DNA of 64,000 bases, from the NCBI GenBank assembly GCA_036924085.1, contig JAVGWX010000003.1:131485023-131549022 (forward strand), written 5' to 3'. Below, in pieces: positions 44,101 through 54,778 of the stretch. The DNA comes from Ariolimax columbianus (lineage: Eukaryota > Mollusca > Gastropoda > Stylommatophora > Arionidae). The translations under genes and the position numbers were made by a program. A model generated the notes under the pieces. That model was not told where the DNA came from. It ran no database searches and saw only the letters and a program-made list of their open reading frames with translations. Position 1 is the first letter of the stretch. Each line of letters opens with the position of its first letter.

Positions 44101-45068
44101 CACCAAAACCCATCACTACTGTACGAAAACCTACTTGGAGGCAGGATATATTTCCAGAGGTGGTAGAAAATATACCAGGTATTACAAACAAAAACTGCCA
44201 GACCGAAAAAGAAAGGAGAGACACTACCCTAAGCTTCATAACGAAAAGCTACCCAAGCATGGACTGGACCCATGCATACACCGACGGTTCTGTAACAAAC
44301 ACTACACAGAACGGAGGGGCAGGAGCATTCCTGAACCTACCAAATGGCAGAAAAATAACACTGTCATTCGCTACTGGTAAGTACACAAGCAATTTCAGAG
44401 TGGAGGCAGAGGCACTGAGGGCGGCAGTGGAAGAAATGGCAACACACAGTGAAAATGAGAGCCACATAGTCTTGTTGACAGATGCTCTCGCCGTAGTCAC
44501 AGCGCTAAAAAGCCAGAAAAACACTGAGCTTAATGACTTAAGAGCAGCACTCTGCAAACTGTGCCAGCTGTCCGCACCAAAAAGGGTAGTGGTACAGTGG
44601 GTTCCGTCACACTGCAACATCCAAGGCAACGAGGAGGCAGACAGACTGGCAAAAGAAGGTGCAAGGCTACCACAAACAGATACCAGTATGACGTACGAAG
44701 AGTCAAAACGGCTTATCAAAGCCAGGTACATTACCAAATGGGAAACCGAACATACTGGTTACACCAAAAACGATGCCTATTACCAGTTGAACCGAAGAGA
44801 GCAGGTCGTTGTCTTCAGACTTCGCACTGGCCACAATAGACTGAGGTACCACCTATTCAACAAATTGAAGATAGGGTGTACCGACGAATGCCCGTGCGGT
44901 ACTGGTAAAATGACAACTGAACATCTGCTGCAGAACTGCCCGACATACGGGGATCAGAGAGAGCAGATGTGGCCATTGCCAGTGGAACTGCAAGACAAGC
45001 TCTATGGTAGTGGCGAGAGTCTCAGGACGACCGCCGCTTTTTTCGAAAAAATAATGGTTGCTGTCTGA
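41163..45068 (+). CDS. LINE ORF2: endonuclease, reverse transcriptase, RNase H
   Basis: 1301 codons without a stop. An APE-type endonuclease comes first: LQWNAEG (N85), CIQETH (E112), NLYGPPN, VGDFNSH (D205, N207), STPDLAF and SDHRP (D282, H283). Next is reverse transcriptase with SPGKDGITNEML, NGYRPISLL, QAGFRQHRST, VDLEKAFDKVW, GVPQGGVLSP and the active site FADDLAMW (D744, D745). Then comes RNase H with AYTDGS (D1041), VEAEAL (E1083), LLTDALAVV (D1107) and EADRLAKEG (D1160), and finally a CxC-x8-H-x4-C zinc motif (C1243, C1245, H1254, C1259). This is the layout of I-superfamily LINEs that carry RNase H; Nimb-like is my best guess. The protein would nick DNA and prime reverse transcription at the target. 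All expected catalytic residues are present. The first 75 or so residues are low-complexity leader, so the true start may be internal. Confidence 0.93.
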   Translation: MHGAASLTKQCNVNHSMMAQPIRKTYGAHPEETRQAAIAPGPTPRRGPPLTTGGHPPMCRGVKAHGYGETTIGQNIKTLKILQWNAEGVINKKLSLTHHLHEGKIDVACIQETHLNNNHKFSIRGYQTFRLDREGHKGGVLILTRNSIPSSAVPVNHTGQAEIVGVDIMAQETKLRIFNLYGPPNRDLSLSSMEVRDSNCIVVGDFNSHSERWGYSDTDSRGDEVEDWEIDANLSLINRPEDSPSFYSRTWHTTSTPDLAFSTQDIHYKIGRQVLNQLAGSDHRPIRLTIDMEVGPQETKPLPRWNYKRADWDRFAILTDGLCETINTRNTKMKPMVESLSKAIMQAATETIPRGARKNYKPYWNDELQKVEDTVTNARNVAEREKSMEANIALKAATAKYKHTLKQTARESWKNKTESLNLDKEGNKLWKLVRAMNDETPSNKQITIKQGENLITGKKAANAFVDHYARANHIEVPADKHTDISEELKGHENINTAPEEHMMAKLTMREMEEAMRTLKKRKSPGKDGITNEMLMGLGQTAKKKLLSVLNQSWKRGIVPQAWKDAILVPVPKTGKDKTDPNGYRPISLLSCVGKLMERMINTKLMWHLEEKRILIPQQAGFRQHRSTEDQVILIAQEIEDAYQAQKHTVAVWVDLEKAFDKVWKDGLRVKLRRSDVCGKMYKWINHYLKQRTARVQVQGQMSKKVTLEQGVPQGGVLSPTLFLVYINDITENIPRRVHSSMFADDLAMWTSEKNLTIARNRMQTALTSLEEWANSWLVKINEEKTTCTIFSLSLKPQSTKLSLNGKILQPNDNPTYLGVTFDRRMTWKSQIERNRMKARERMAIMRKLAGTSWGADEGILKKLYTGRVRPVLEYGIAAWTTAAKANFDKVNKLQNQAMRIITGGMKSTPIVELEKITKLQSMTDRRDCRAQLQSEKLRRLTDHPMYQRLNNLGTGKLKRRNFAEIAKAKMHEDPINALTTPKPITTVRKPTWRQDIFPEVVENIPGITNKNCQTEKERRDTTLSFITKSYPSMDWTHAYTDGSVTNTTQNGGAGAFLNLPNGRKITLSFATGKYTSNFRVEAEALRAAVEEMATHSENESHIVLLTDALAVVTALKSQKNTELNDLRAALCKLCQLSAPKRVVVQWVPSHCNIQGNEEADRLAKEGARLPQTDTSMTYEESKRLIKARYITKWETEHTGYTKNDAYYQLNRREQVVVFRLRTGHNRLRYHLFNKLKIGCTDECPCGTGKMTTEHLLQNCPTYGDQREQMWPLPVELQDKLYGSGESLRTTAAFFEKIMVAV

Positions 45069-45100
45069 CTGTGTACGCAGAAGAAGAAGAAGAAGAAGAA

Positions 45101-45228
45101 TATAAATGGTAAAGGAAATACGGGTGTGTCGTGAGATAAGTTGGACTGATCTACAAACCGTCCATAGAATCATCAGTGGAAATCTCATTCAGCTCGATCT
45201 AGTTTCGATATCTGCAGCAATCATTTGT
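45101..45228. other. 3' flank of LINE copy 2
   Basis: No feature recognised. No clear target duplication could be assigned because the 5' end is uncertain. Confidence 0.4.
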
Positions 45229-45303
45229 GTTGCCCATTTGTGTTGCCCATTTGTGTTTCCCATTTGTGTTACCCATTTGTGTTTCCCATTTGTGTTACCC
45301 AAC
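45229..45303. repeat. 13-bp tandem repeat
   Basis: Six copies of CCCATTTGTGTTN where the last base varies among G, T and A. Confidence 0.93.
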
Positions 45304-46080
45304 AGAAAAATAGACATCTCTCTTTAATTACTGTGAGTAATATATTACAACTAATATATAATAAAGGAACAAGGCCAATTAAAATAGGAACAAAATGCAG
45401 ACAAGATTCATTGGTACATAATTGGAATTGAGGAACTTGAAAAAACAAAGTGACTGAAAGTATCGCTTGTTCGGTTCGTGTTTTTTGGTATGTGTGCTGA
45501 GCTTGTATTATTGGTTTTATAAATTATGTATTGCCAATGTGTAATGCTCCTTATAATATTGTCCTCCTTAGTAATGGTCCCAAGTGTGTATATGTGTCGA
45601 TTGAGTGTGAATGTGTACCTATCTGAGAATGTTTCGTTATTATTTTAATATTCTTTTATCTCACGCTTTATCGATGTACGTCATGCACCGTCGGACATGA
45701 AAACAGGTGTAATATTATCAGCCATTATGATCGTCAAGTGTGCACATAGACTGGCGTAAGCGATCTTATCTCTACATAAATTTCAATTCATAGTGATGTT
45801 TATTAGTTTCATTTTTGGTCTCTTATTCGTAACAAAAAATTGGTATAACAAAAATCTCCTCAGACACACACACAAACACACACACACACACACACACACA
45901 AATACACACACACTTTATCACTTATCTTTCTCACTCTCTCTCTCTCTCTCTCTTTCTCTCTATCCTGCTTTATGTTTATCTGTTGGTTTATCCCTTACTT
46001 TCTCTCTATCTCTCTCTCTCTCTCTCTCTATCTATCTCTCTCGTAGTTTCATGGTATATATATATATTTGTTAAATAGTT
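45304..46080. other. AT-rich with CA and CT microsatellites
   Basis: (CA)n at 45863-45912 and (CT)n at 45933-46042 with TATC interruptions. No gene recognised. Confidence 0.7.
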
Positions 46081-47319
46081 TTTAAAATGCAAATGGTGAA
46101 ATACCTTCTTTATCGAGCGACATCGCCTAATTGCCATTCAATTACATGTCCGTCATGACGCTGCCTGTTGCAAGGTGAGCTTAACTCTTTTAGATATCCC
46201 AACGCCAACATCCGTTGGTATTCTTTATCGTCCATCTTATTTGTCAAAACATTATACCATATAAAAAAGATGTCTAGTCTCAGATTTGTTAAATCCTACC
46301 AGCTATCGGGCTTTTGTGGCTGGGGGGATGGGAGGGAGGTAGAGACGGCAGACTACCCTCCCAAAGTGGGTGCAAACTTCTCCCAAGGTGTCTTCACGAC
46401 ATTCTCCAATTCCATCTCCGGTGATCAAGTCGGACACACAGTGCTCTTCTCTTTCTCTCTCTATTTCCCTTTCTTTTTATCCTTTCCTGTGTCTTTGTTT
46501 TCTTTCTCGATTTGGCTTTCTGTCTCTGTTTCTCTTTCTTTATTTATCTCCACTTCTTTTTCTTGTTCCCAATCTATATATTTTCCCTCACTTCGTTTAT
46601 TATTTGTTTAAAACTATGTCTCCCGCAATGGAAGTGAAAGAGAGGGTCGTGTAGTCTTAAATACAAATAATATTGCCTAAGTGGATGTGGATGTGTCTCG
46701 GTTGTGTCAGAGGTGCAAGAGTAGAACCACTGCTAAAAATTCATTGGCGAATAATAGTACAGTCTAACAATCTCTAGGGTAGAAAACTCTCCAACTTATG
46801 TGGTTTTGCACACCACACCCTTTATCAAAAACGCATCTGTGTAAAGAGAAACATGTAGAGATAATAATCCATGATTATAACATAGAAATAAAAAAGGTCA
46901 TAGCTCGTTTTCCGACGTATCAGAAGCAGCAGGCAAAGAATATACACATTATTGTTTTGTTATTAGATTTAATATTTCGATAATTAACAAATAAACAGAA
47001 AAATAAATTGTAACTTTGTTGTTATGTTCTTTGATACAAGGCTGCTCTGAGCAATGCCAGTTAAGACATTTAATGTAAACATATTATGGGGCAATAGTTT
47101 GACACTGGCATAATTCACTGTCACATACACATACATGAACATGTAACGGATGTTTTTCAGAGTATGCAAACAACAGGATCGACAACTGGGACAGCTATTG
47201 TGTAAATTTATTGCTAATTAAACTACCACTGCAAATGCTCGGATACGGGATTCATGTAGAGGGACCAGCTGGTGTGATGTTCCTAGGCTTCACTTGGAGC
47301 GTGAAGTCCAATCATCATT
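46081..47319. other. No gene recognised
   Basis: Pyrimidine-rich 46440-46600, otherwise AT-rich. Frames such as 46168-46611 are low-complexity. Confidence 0.4.
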
Positions 47320-47470
47320 ATCATGGATGACAACACTCTCAGGGATGCCAACATTATCATGGATGACAACACTCTCATGGATGACGTCATTGTTATGGAT
47401 GACAACACTCTCGTGGATGACGTCATTATCATGGATGACAACACTCTCAGGGATGGCGTCATTATCATGG
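47320..47470. repeat. 36-bp (2 x 18) tandem repeat
   Basis: Four to five copies of ATCATGGATGACAACACTCT then CATGGATGACGTCATT, itself two 18-bp halves starting ATGGATGAC. Open on both strands because 36 is divisible by three. Confidence 0.88.
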
Positions 47471-47647
47471 TTGATATCCTTAATATCTGGAAATGAATTC
47501 ATTGATTCATTGTAAGAAGAGTAACGTCTAGTCAGGCAAAACATACTGATCAGAAAATGTTAATCAGGGTCATACATAATATACTGACCACGACCCGCAA
47601 GTCCCTTCCATGCAGTTCTCCCTGGAAACATTATGTTTAATTGCAGT
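47471..47647. other. No feature recognised
   Basis: Short flank between the 36-bp array and repeat B. Confidence 0.3.
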
Positions 47648-47800
47648 TTGGCTAACGAGGTGGGAGATTGACGTGATCTCCGTAGTAGTGAACAACACGC
47701 AAATGAAGGCAAACAAAGCACAACCGCTTGGAGGACAACGGACTACCTTCATCCACACGCTCGGGATTTGAGGAAAGCCACTCCTGCCCGCCGTTTAACG
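47648..47800 (+). repeat. Interspersed repeat B, copy 2
   Basis: GCTAACGAGGTGGGAGATTG, ATCTCCGTAGTAGTGA, AAAGCACAACCGCTTGGAGG, ending CTGCCCGCCGTTTAACG. Same block order as 11074-11252. Confidence 0.75.
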
Positions 47801-48461
47801 CGCATCAAAAAGTAATCTTGCTCATCGTGGGCAAGAACATCACTTGGATCACACAACGTTTGTCGGAAGTACTTCAAAGTGATTGGAAAAATATTGATGA
47901 GAACAATTGATTTTAAAGTTTATCTGACATAAGACAGCAAGATAATAAGTTAAATACTTGATATGGCTTAAAGACTTGACTTTCGTTCTGTCCTTTCGTA
48001 AATGTTTATCTACTTTAGGTGTATGGTGGCAATAAATACAAGAGTCAAACATTGTAAAGAATAGTCAAATACAAGAATAACCATAGAAAAATTGTAAGGT
48101 GTTTATCATGACTGCATATTTGTTTCAGAGTTTACTAGACAGAGACCTTTAAAAGGAAGTGATGAAAGTCCATCACGCGATACCGTTTTATCAAGCATGC
48201 ACAAGAGCAGAGAAAGAAAATTATAGTCATATAGCACGCAGACATCCTGCAGAGCTATGGGTGCCAGGGGCCTGCACGCAGGACATGCTGTCTAAACCAA
48301 TGACATCCCTTGTTTTATCATATATTTTGGTTGTGCATTTTGTTTAATTCTTTCAGTGCAATTTCGTTCAAACTTTCCTTTTCAGGCTTAGTTATAAATT
48401 GTGTAATTGCTGTTGTTGTTGTTGAGTGTCCACAATGACTGAGATTACTCCTTTATGCTCC
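47801..48461. other. No gene recognised
   Basis: AT-rich single-copy-looking DNA; (GTT)n at 48411-48423 marks the tail of repeat B copy 3. Confidence 0.45.
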
Positions 48462-48648
48462 CTGAGTAGGACGTTAAGTGGCAGGTTGCAGGAGCTTTCT
48501 TCACATTCTGAGCGTGCCTGATGGGGGAGTGGGGTCCTCCAGGCGATTGTGCTATGCTTGACTACATCTGTGTGCCCCTCACCACTTCGGGGATCATCTC
48601 GATCCATTACGTCGTTAGGCTGACTATAAAACAACTCGTTTCCATGGA
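48411..48648 (-). repeat. Interspersed repeat B, copy 3
   Basis: Minus-strand reading: CAGCCTAACGACGTAATGGA, GATGATCCCCGAAGTGGTGA, AGCATAGCACAATCGCCTGG, ACCTGCCACTTAACGTCC, CTCAGGGAGCATAAAGG, ending AACAACAAC. The most complete copy; the AAC tail suggests retroposition. Confidence 0.75.
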
Positions 48649-49169
48649 GACCTGCGTGGAAGTGAGGTGGGGGGTCTTTGCCGGTATCTACTTGACCTTG
48701 ACTAACACGTCCTATCAATATATTTAGTATGACCAGATGATGTATCTTCTCCATATAATATGTGTGATAAAAACATTTGTTTGATTCACATTATTACTAT
48801 TGCGATTTGTTGGTGTCAGCGTTGGACGTACAGATGAGTTTAGTTAGAAATGCTTATATTGCATTATGTAGGATTGATGCCAACACAAGAAATGATACAC
48901 TTTCAAATAAGCAATGATTTCGTCCAACAATCCTGACAGATTCATGATGTTGCCTGTTAAGGTTTCAATCTTCTTTAGGCTCCTTTCATACACAGAAATA
49001 GTCCAGTTGGTTATATGATGAGCTAGTTTTAACTTAAGTTTAATAGAAGAATTAACGTGATTGTACATGGTTTAGCCCATATGTGCTCTGTTCGTTTTCC
49101 TATTTGTTGGAGAATCTCAGTACAATGCACGAACTCCGTAGCACCGGCGAGAATCCAGAAATAGATTAG
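48649..49169. other. No gene recognised
   Basis: AT-rich; no array or TE motif. Confidence 0.4.
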
Positions 49170-49410
49170 CTAGATTTTTAACATAATTTTGAATTTTGTC
49201 TCGGCAGCGGCCGTATAATCTACTCCTTTCTATTTCCAACTGCCGATGAATTTTTTACGTGCGGACACAGGACACTGACGTCCGATCTCTACTATCCAGA
49301 GATCCAGGAAAATACAAGAAAATCTTCAGCAGATCTCCACCGTGATTTGAACCCGCGACCCGTGAACCCGAGACCGACTATTTGCCTCGAGACCACTGAG
49401 TCCCCTGATG
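49170..49410 (-). mobile_element. tRNA-derived SINE-E
   Basis: Minus strand from 49410: ACTCAGTGGTCTCGAGGC (A-box) and GTCGCGGGTTCAAATCACGG (B-box) about 40 bases apart. A non-tRNA body follows (GATCTCTGGATAGTAGAGAT is part) and then an A/T-rich end near 49175. Body unlike the other SINE groups here. Confidence 0.7.
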
Positions 49411-49431
49411 AACTAATCAGCATTTAGTCTA

Positions 49432-49625
49432 CTTCCAGGTCTAGATCCTTTAATAGTCGACACCCCGGTTTACGTCAGTATATAGTAGACGTCCAGGTCT
49501 AGATCATTATATAGTGGACGTCCAGGTCTAGATCATTATATAGTGGACATCCAGGTCTAGATCATTATATAGTGGACACCCAGGTCTAGATCATTTTATA
49601 GTGGACACCCAGGCATTAATCGGCA
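49432..49625. repeat. 29-bp tandem repeat
   Basis: About six copies of CAGGTCTAGATCATTATATA then GTGGACGTC, degenerate at both ends. Confidence 0.9.
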
Positions 49626-49924
49626 AACAGTTCCCATCCAGGCATGAATCCATGTCTTAGGCTGACTCTATTCTTGTATTATGTAGTAACGCACTATTCA
49701 GGTGTGTTTATATTCATCAATACATTGAGCTGCAGCTTTCATCAGTGTGCAATAGCAAATGGAGCCAATATATATGTATATCTTGATCTTGATGAACCGT
49801 TCCTCAACGTAGCTGCGGATTCAACTTCGTCTCCAGCGGACCTTATCTTGGGCCACGGAAGTTCAGTGCGTGGTAAATGCTTCTCTAGAGGCGTCTTGGT
49901 TGTTGCAGCTTACAGCAAGGGAGT
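49626..49924. other. Probable 3' region of RTE-C
   Basis: No frame recognised. CTTGGGCCACGG near 49846 is shared with 55560 beside the other copy of this RTE family, suggesting common 3' UTR. Confidence 0.4.
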
Positions 49925-51000
49925 CTGACCAACGCATTGGAGGTCTTCACCGTGGTCTCTTCTCAGCTCGGAGATACCAGACTGCTGTCGCTGTGCTCCA
50001 TCGACCGTCGTTTCGTCGCAACATGTGACCTGCCCATCTATGGTATGCCTTCACCTGGGACAACCGTCTGATGTGAGAATTGTGGAGACCTTGCATACGT
50101 TGGTTCTGGAGAGTGATTCCAACCGAGCTTCTCGCAAGGGAGGCATGGGACACTCTCAATTTGTCCTCCCCTGATCTTGTTAGTGTCCACGTCTCGGCAC
50201 TGTAGCACATCGCAGGGAGTATAGTGGAATTGAAGAGGGAGACTCGTAGGTCTTGGTCATGACAACCGCTCGGGACCGTTTTAATAGACGAGAAGGCTGC
50301 CCAACCCGCGCGGTACGTCTTCTCAGTTCAGGTTCCAGGTTATTCTCCATATTGAGAAGACGTCCAAGATAAATGTACTCGTTGACATCCTCCAATCGTA
50401 CCTCGCCAAGGAAGACTGGATCAAAAGTGGCGAAGCGATTGAGTAAGACTTTGGTCTTCGAGACATTCATCTCCAGACCCACTTTCTTGCCCTCTCCATC
50501 GAGTAGCTGCATCATTTGGTTGGCTTCTGCTTCGGACTCTGTGCTGAGCACTATGTCATCGGCAAATCGAAGGTGATTGAGGCGTCTGCGGTCAATAAGG
50601 GTACCAAAGGTGATTGAGGCGTCTACGGTCAATAAGGATACCATCGGCTAATGACTGATTCCAAACAGGCAGTGAAGAGGTTCAGTTCAGTGAGATAGGA
50701 TCGCCCTGGCGGACCCCCTTTTGAATTGGTGCCAGAATTTGACGTTGGAAGGGACGAAATGTGGTAGTGTAGTTTGTATAACTGTTGGTGAGAACTCTGA
50801 TGTAACCAGAATCTACACCTTGTTCTAACAGAGAACGCCAAACAAAATGTTATTCTACAAAAGCCCTTTTATAGTCGTTGAAGGTGAATATCAAGGGTAT
50901 CTTGAACTCGCGGGCTGCCTCAATAAGGCGGCAACAGGTGCAATATGGTCCATTGTGCTGTACGAACGCCGAAAGCCTGCCTATTCGACTGGTATATATA
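49925..51000 (-). pseudogene. RTE-C: RTE-like LINE reverse transcriptase remnant
   Basis: Minus strand from about 50990: a QAGFRRSYSTMDHIAPV-type start, then LIEAAREFKIPLIFTFNDYK then RAFVE, then LEQGVDSGYIRVLTNSYTNY and a GVRQGDPIS-like stretch in a shifted frame. The active site LNHLRFADDIVLSTE (FADD at about 50566-50555) keeps both aspartates. LEMNVSKTKVLLNRF, VNEYIYLGRLLNMENN, MCYSAETWTLTRSGEDKLRV and AGHMLRRNDGRWSTA follow. Frames are broken at a 37-bp duplication (50570-50643) and elsewhere. 5'-truncated: no endonuclease. Confidence 0.85.
50570..50643 (-). repeat. 37-bp direct duplication in RTE-C beside FADD
   Basis: AAGGTGATTGAGGCGTCTRC followed by GGTCAATAAGGRTACC occurs twice in tandem, at 50570 and 50607. 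It encodes IDRRRLNHL, just before FADDIVL, and shifts the reading frame. This looks like a two-copy version of the longer arrays in the other TE remnants. Confidence 0.93.
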
Positions 51001-51885
51001 TATGTGTGTGTGTCAAAAATGTGCACAATTTCGGTGGGAAGTTTCTCAGATTTGACAGTAATTGTTTTGAGTAACATTGTTTCTGCTGAATGTAAATATT
51101 TTTCTCAAACTTCAGTCGTATCTGGTGGCAAACCGTCTTTTAATGGAATTTATTTGCTTTTTCATTTAAACTGTATTACAGTTCATGTTTGTTCTTCATT
51201 TGGAATTGATCTGGAATGTTCCTCGTGAAACTCTGATATTCACTGAGCAAGTAAAACCGACCTTTTCCTTGAAGGCCTTTTAAGGTGATGCTTCTGTCCA
51301 TAAACAAATCCCATCTACTTGTTAATGTTTGCAGTTGACAGGGGAGTTACTTGTCTCCTTTTATGACTATTTCCAACAGAATAAATAATGTCCATTGAAT
51401 GACACAATTGTTTTCCTGGGATGTCACTACTAAACGTATTCGATTGCAACGTCGATTTCTTTGATTTCAGGTTCCAAATATCATCGATCTAATCTGCAGG
51501 TTGTTATATTATTAATGCCTCTTAGGAGATGGTACTAACCAATTGCTAGCACTATGTTTCACACAGAACAAACACTCCAATCGCTTTCCTTCCGGCAAAA
51601 TACACGCATGCGCATGTGTCATTTATCAGGACATGCACACAGATATGGGTCGCTGGGCAACCTTTTATTTTTATTAATTTGTAAAATATTAACAAACCGC
51701 CCGCTGCTCCAATCAGAATTTTACAGCCGGTTCGCGCAAACTGGACTGAAAAGGTCCCAGCACACTCATACGTTGGTGACATTTCCAGAAACAACAAACA
51801 TACTTTTCTGCTTTAGAAAGAAGGGATATATTTAGAACTCAATCGATGCCTTCATTTGTACATTAAACGCTTGATATCCGTCAAC
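51001..51885. other. No gene recognised
   Basis: AT-rich; a GTGTGTGT run near 51003. Nothing else recognised. Confidence 0.4.
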
Positions 51886-52065
51886 GTTACAATCCACCAT
51901 TTTCTCACATTCGTCGACTTCGTAATCCACCATTTTCTCACATTCGTCGACTTCGTAATCCACCATTTTCTCACATTCGTCGACTTCGTAATCCACCATT
52001 TTCTCACACCCGTTGACTTCGTCATCCACCATTTTCTCACAACCGTCGACTTCGCAATCCACGAT
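51886..52065. repeat. 33-bp minisatellite (51.9 kb)
   Basis: Five copies of TCGTAATCCACCATTTTCTC then ACATTCGTCGACT. Open on both strands, artefactually. Confidence 0.93.
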
Positions 52066-53519
52066 TTAGCAATCCACGACTTCGGTATCGATTGTTGGGA
52101 TTCGCATATTCGTCATTCTTTACCTTTAGACACGTGTACACAGAGCGGGTTAACGTAAAAGCTATGTAACATACAGCCCACGGAGGCTGTCTCGATATGT
52201 AGAGTATCTTTCCTTTGAAGAGTAGCCTTCACCTGGGTAACTAGTACCCAAAAAAATGTTCAATTATGAAGCTAGCAAACGTGAACATGAAGCGCTGTCT
52301 GAAAAGTAAATATTGCTCTAGAATGTAAGCATAAATACTGAAATACTAAAAACTAAGCTGTATTTGACGCATTGAAACATTTGAGAACCAGTTATTTTGG
52401 GCATGTAACAGCTGCTTCATTCTATATTAAGCGACGAAAACAAGAAAGGAGAACTTATATACATCTTGGCATAAGAGGAGTCGAGGTCATCGAATATCAA
52501 CATTGCCAGAGGAATTGGTAAAGTTACTGATACAACCCTTGTTGGGATAACAAGAAAATGACAATTCAAATCAAAGCGATAGTTTACAGCTCTTGCAATA
52601 ACAAAAAGTGAAACAACAACGCCGCAAGAATACAAAATGAAGTAGTTACCCATCCATTGTCTATAATACCATTTATAGCCAGTCATGACTGAAAAGGATT
52701 ACAACTATTATAAGTCAGGTCAGGACCAGTTACTATTCTTTTGCTGAATATAGCGAAGTGATTATCGGACTTTGAAGCATTATCCGCATTTTAGAAGTGT
52801 CGGTGTTTATTTACCAGATTTAAAAAAAATACTCTAGTGTTCATATCCTGCACCTCACAGGAACAGGTTTATGATGATAATGGAAAATATATTGCTCTTC
52901 TTCCTTCTTGTCGTGTTCCGTCTCATGTATATGAAACCAATTAACTACAAGAACGCCACCAAGATGGGGGAAACGCCTTGATAATACTGGAAAAAAACGC
53001 GATCTGTGGTTAAAAAATCGTTCCTGACCAAAATAAGGAAAAAAGACACGTAACAACACACAAAAAAACTAAAAACTTTGTTTTACTTTAAAAAAGGTGA
53101 AAACAGTCGCTCAACAGACACTGCTGTAGGGAATGAAGTGTTACAGACTTCATTGTACAAATACAAAACTTATGTATGAGGTTGGATGGCTAGATCCCAT
53201 CCCTTTCCTAACAGTAAAATTTATCCTCCGTCGATTCGAGGTCGCGGGTAAGTCGAGTAGAACCTCGTAGTTTTTAGAGGTGGCGGGTAGGTCGAGTAAA
53301 AACCTCGTAGCTTTTCCGTAAAGAGCAAGTTTTTTACAAATTCACTTTTAACATTCACCTTGGGAAACCAATAATCAGAGTAATAGCCAGTTTCTTCACC
53401 AAAATAACACCACGTTCGACACCATCTTTGCGGTCATTTTTCGCAATTGCTAAGGCTCATTTGTATATCTTCAGAGGAATTAAGGCCGCTTGTCCCTGCC
53501 AACGCTACTCGTTGTCATT
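52066..53519. other. No gene recognised; one short duplication
   Basis: A segment of about 55 bp with CGGGTAAGTCGAGTAGAACC then TCGTAG at 53225-53270 is repeated at 53275-53320 with changes. The rest is AT-rich with no TE motif. Confidence 0.45.
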
Positions 53520-54062
53520 TTCAGTGTGCCTCAAAGACCTGCTACCCCATTCAATGTGCGTGAAAGACCTGTTACCCCCTTCAATGTGCGTCAAAGATAT
53601 GTTACCACATTCGAAGTGCGTCAAAGACCTACTACCACATGTAATGTGCGTGAAAGACCTGTTACCCCATTCAATGTGCGTCAAAGACCTACTACCACAT
53701 TTGATGTGCGACAAAGACCTGTTACCCCATTCAATGTGCGTCAAAGACCTACTACCACATTCGATGTGCGACAAACACCTGTTACCCCATTCAAAGTGCG
53801 TCAAAGACCTGTTACCACATTCAATGTGCGTCAAAGACCTGTTACCCCATTCAATGTACGTCAAAGACCTGTTACCACATCAAATGTGTATCAAAGACTT
53901 GTTACCCCATTCAATGTGCGTTAAAGATCTACTGCCACATTCAATATACGTAAAAGACCTACTAACACATCCAATGTTTGACAAAGCAATGTTACCCCAT
54001 TCAATGTGCGACAAAGACCTACTGCCACATTCAATATGTGTATCAAAGACGTGCATCCACAA
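53520..54062. repeat. 30-bp minisatellite
   Basis: About 18 copies of TCAAAGACCTGTTACCCCAT then TCAATGTGCG. Two variants (GTTACCCC and CTACCACA) alternate in the middle, giving a 60-bp higher-order unit. The 229-codon frame through it (53428-54117) repeats a 10-residue motif and has no recognisable flanking protein; I do not call it a gene. Confidence 0.92.
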
Positions 54063-54778
54063 TCAACGTGCCTCAATGATCCGTATTACTCATTTACTGC
54101 GCTTCAGTGCGCTCTAATACCATATTCACTGTGCATCCAGGAGCTGTATCAGTCGTTACTTGGTTCTGTAGACCGTATCTTTCGGCCGCGGAGATGACAA
54201 GCCTCATATGTTGGTATAAAAAATATAATAATGAATTTTAAATAATATTTCAGATAATATACTCAGAAGAATTGCGTGTATATATGTCCACAGCAGAAAT
54301 AATGGTAATAAATACACAGAATCATCACAACCTATAAAACCAGTTCCAAGCCTTTAAAATTAAATATCAAAGAAGAGTGGTAGAAGAAACACAGTCCACA
54401 ATCAGACAATACGGCACGATCTTTTAACCAAGGCTAGCAGACTCGAATGAAGTTGTCTGCCATGTTTGCAAAATTAAAGTAGATCGGCTACTACAACAAT
54501 CATAAGAAACAATATACCAAGGATCCAGCCCTCTAGTTCGACTGCAATGACAATATAGGCCAGTCTATAAAGACCGATGGACAGATTGTAAGTACGGAAG
54601 GCTAGGGTTGACTGACATATAAAATAAGTTAACATTTGTCAGATACCGTTAACCATTCTTACCAGAAGACGCAATGTTTAAAACACAAATAAAAACGGAA
54701 TACCGGCAGCTGAAGAAGGTTCATTGAGGTGCTGTCCTTGAGATATGGAGCTTGTCCTCGTTAGTTCAAGAGTATGGC
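54063..54778. other. No gene recognised
   Basis: AT-rich; no TE motif recognised. Confidence 0.4.

Larger units (their letters stand above)
40310..45100 (+). mobile_element. I-group LINE copy 2 (nearly full length)
   Basis: Comprises a leader of about 850 bp (5' limit uncertain, 40310 is an estimate), one long ORF (41163-45068) and a short 3' UTR closing in (GAA)n at 45079-45100. Copies 1 and 3 share the 3' end and tail. The leader holds no convincing gag-like ORF1. It contains a perfect GC hairpin (40479-40502) and, at 41030-41210, blocks shared with the SINE-A family. It lies immediately downstream of the degenerate 18S-derived units. The other two copies are not beside rDNA, so I do not infer rDNA specificity. 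Confidence 0.85.

Noticed and set aside
41163..45100. LINE copy 2 as an 18S-specific R-type element
   Set aside because: It lies near broken 18S, but copies 1 and 3 of the same family are in non-ribosomal DNA and copy 1 has an AT-rich target duplication, so site specificity is not supported.
41181..45188. Minus-strand ORFs opposite the LINE (several of 60-166 codons)
   Set aside because: Shadows of the 1301-codon plus-strand frame; their residues mirror the LINE codons in copies 1 and 3 as well.
53428..54117. 229-codon ORF with a 10-residue repeat
   Set aside because: An artefact of the 30-bp array. No start context, conserved domain or opposing evidence; both strands are open.
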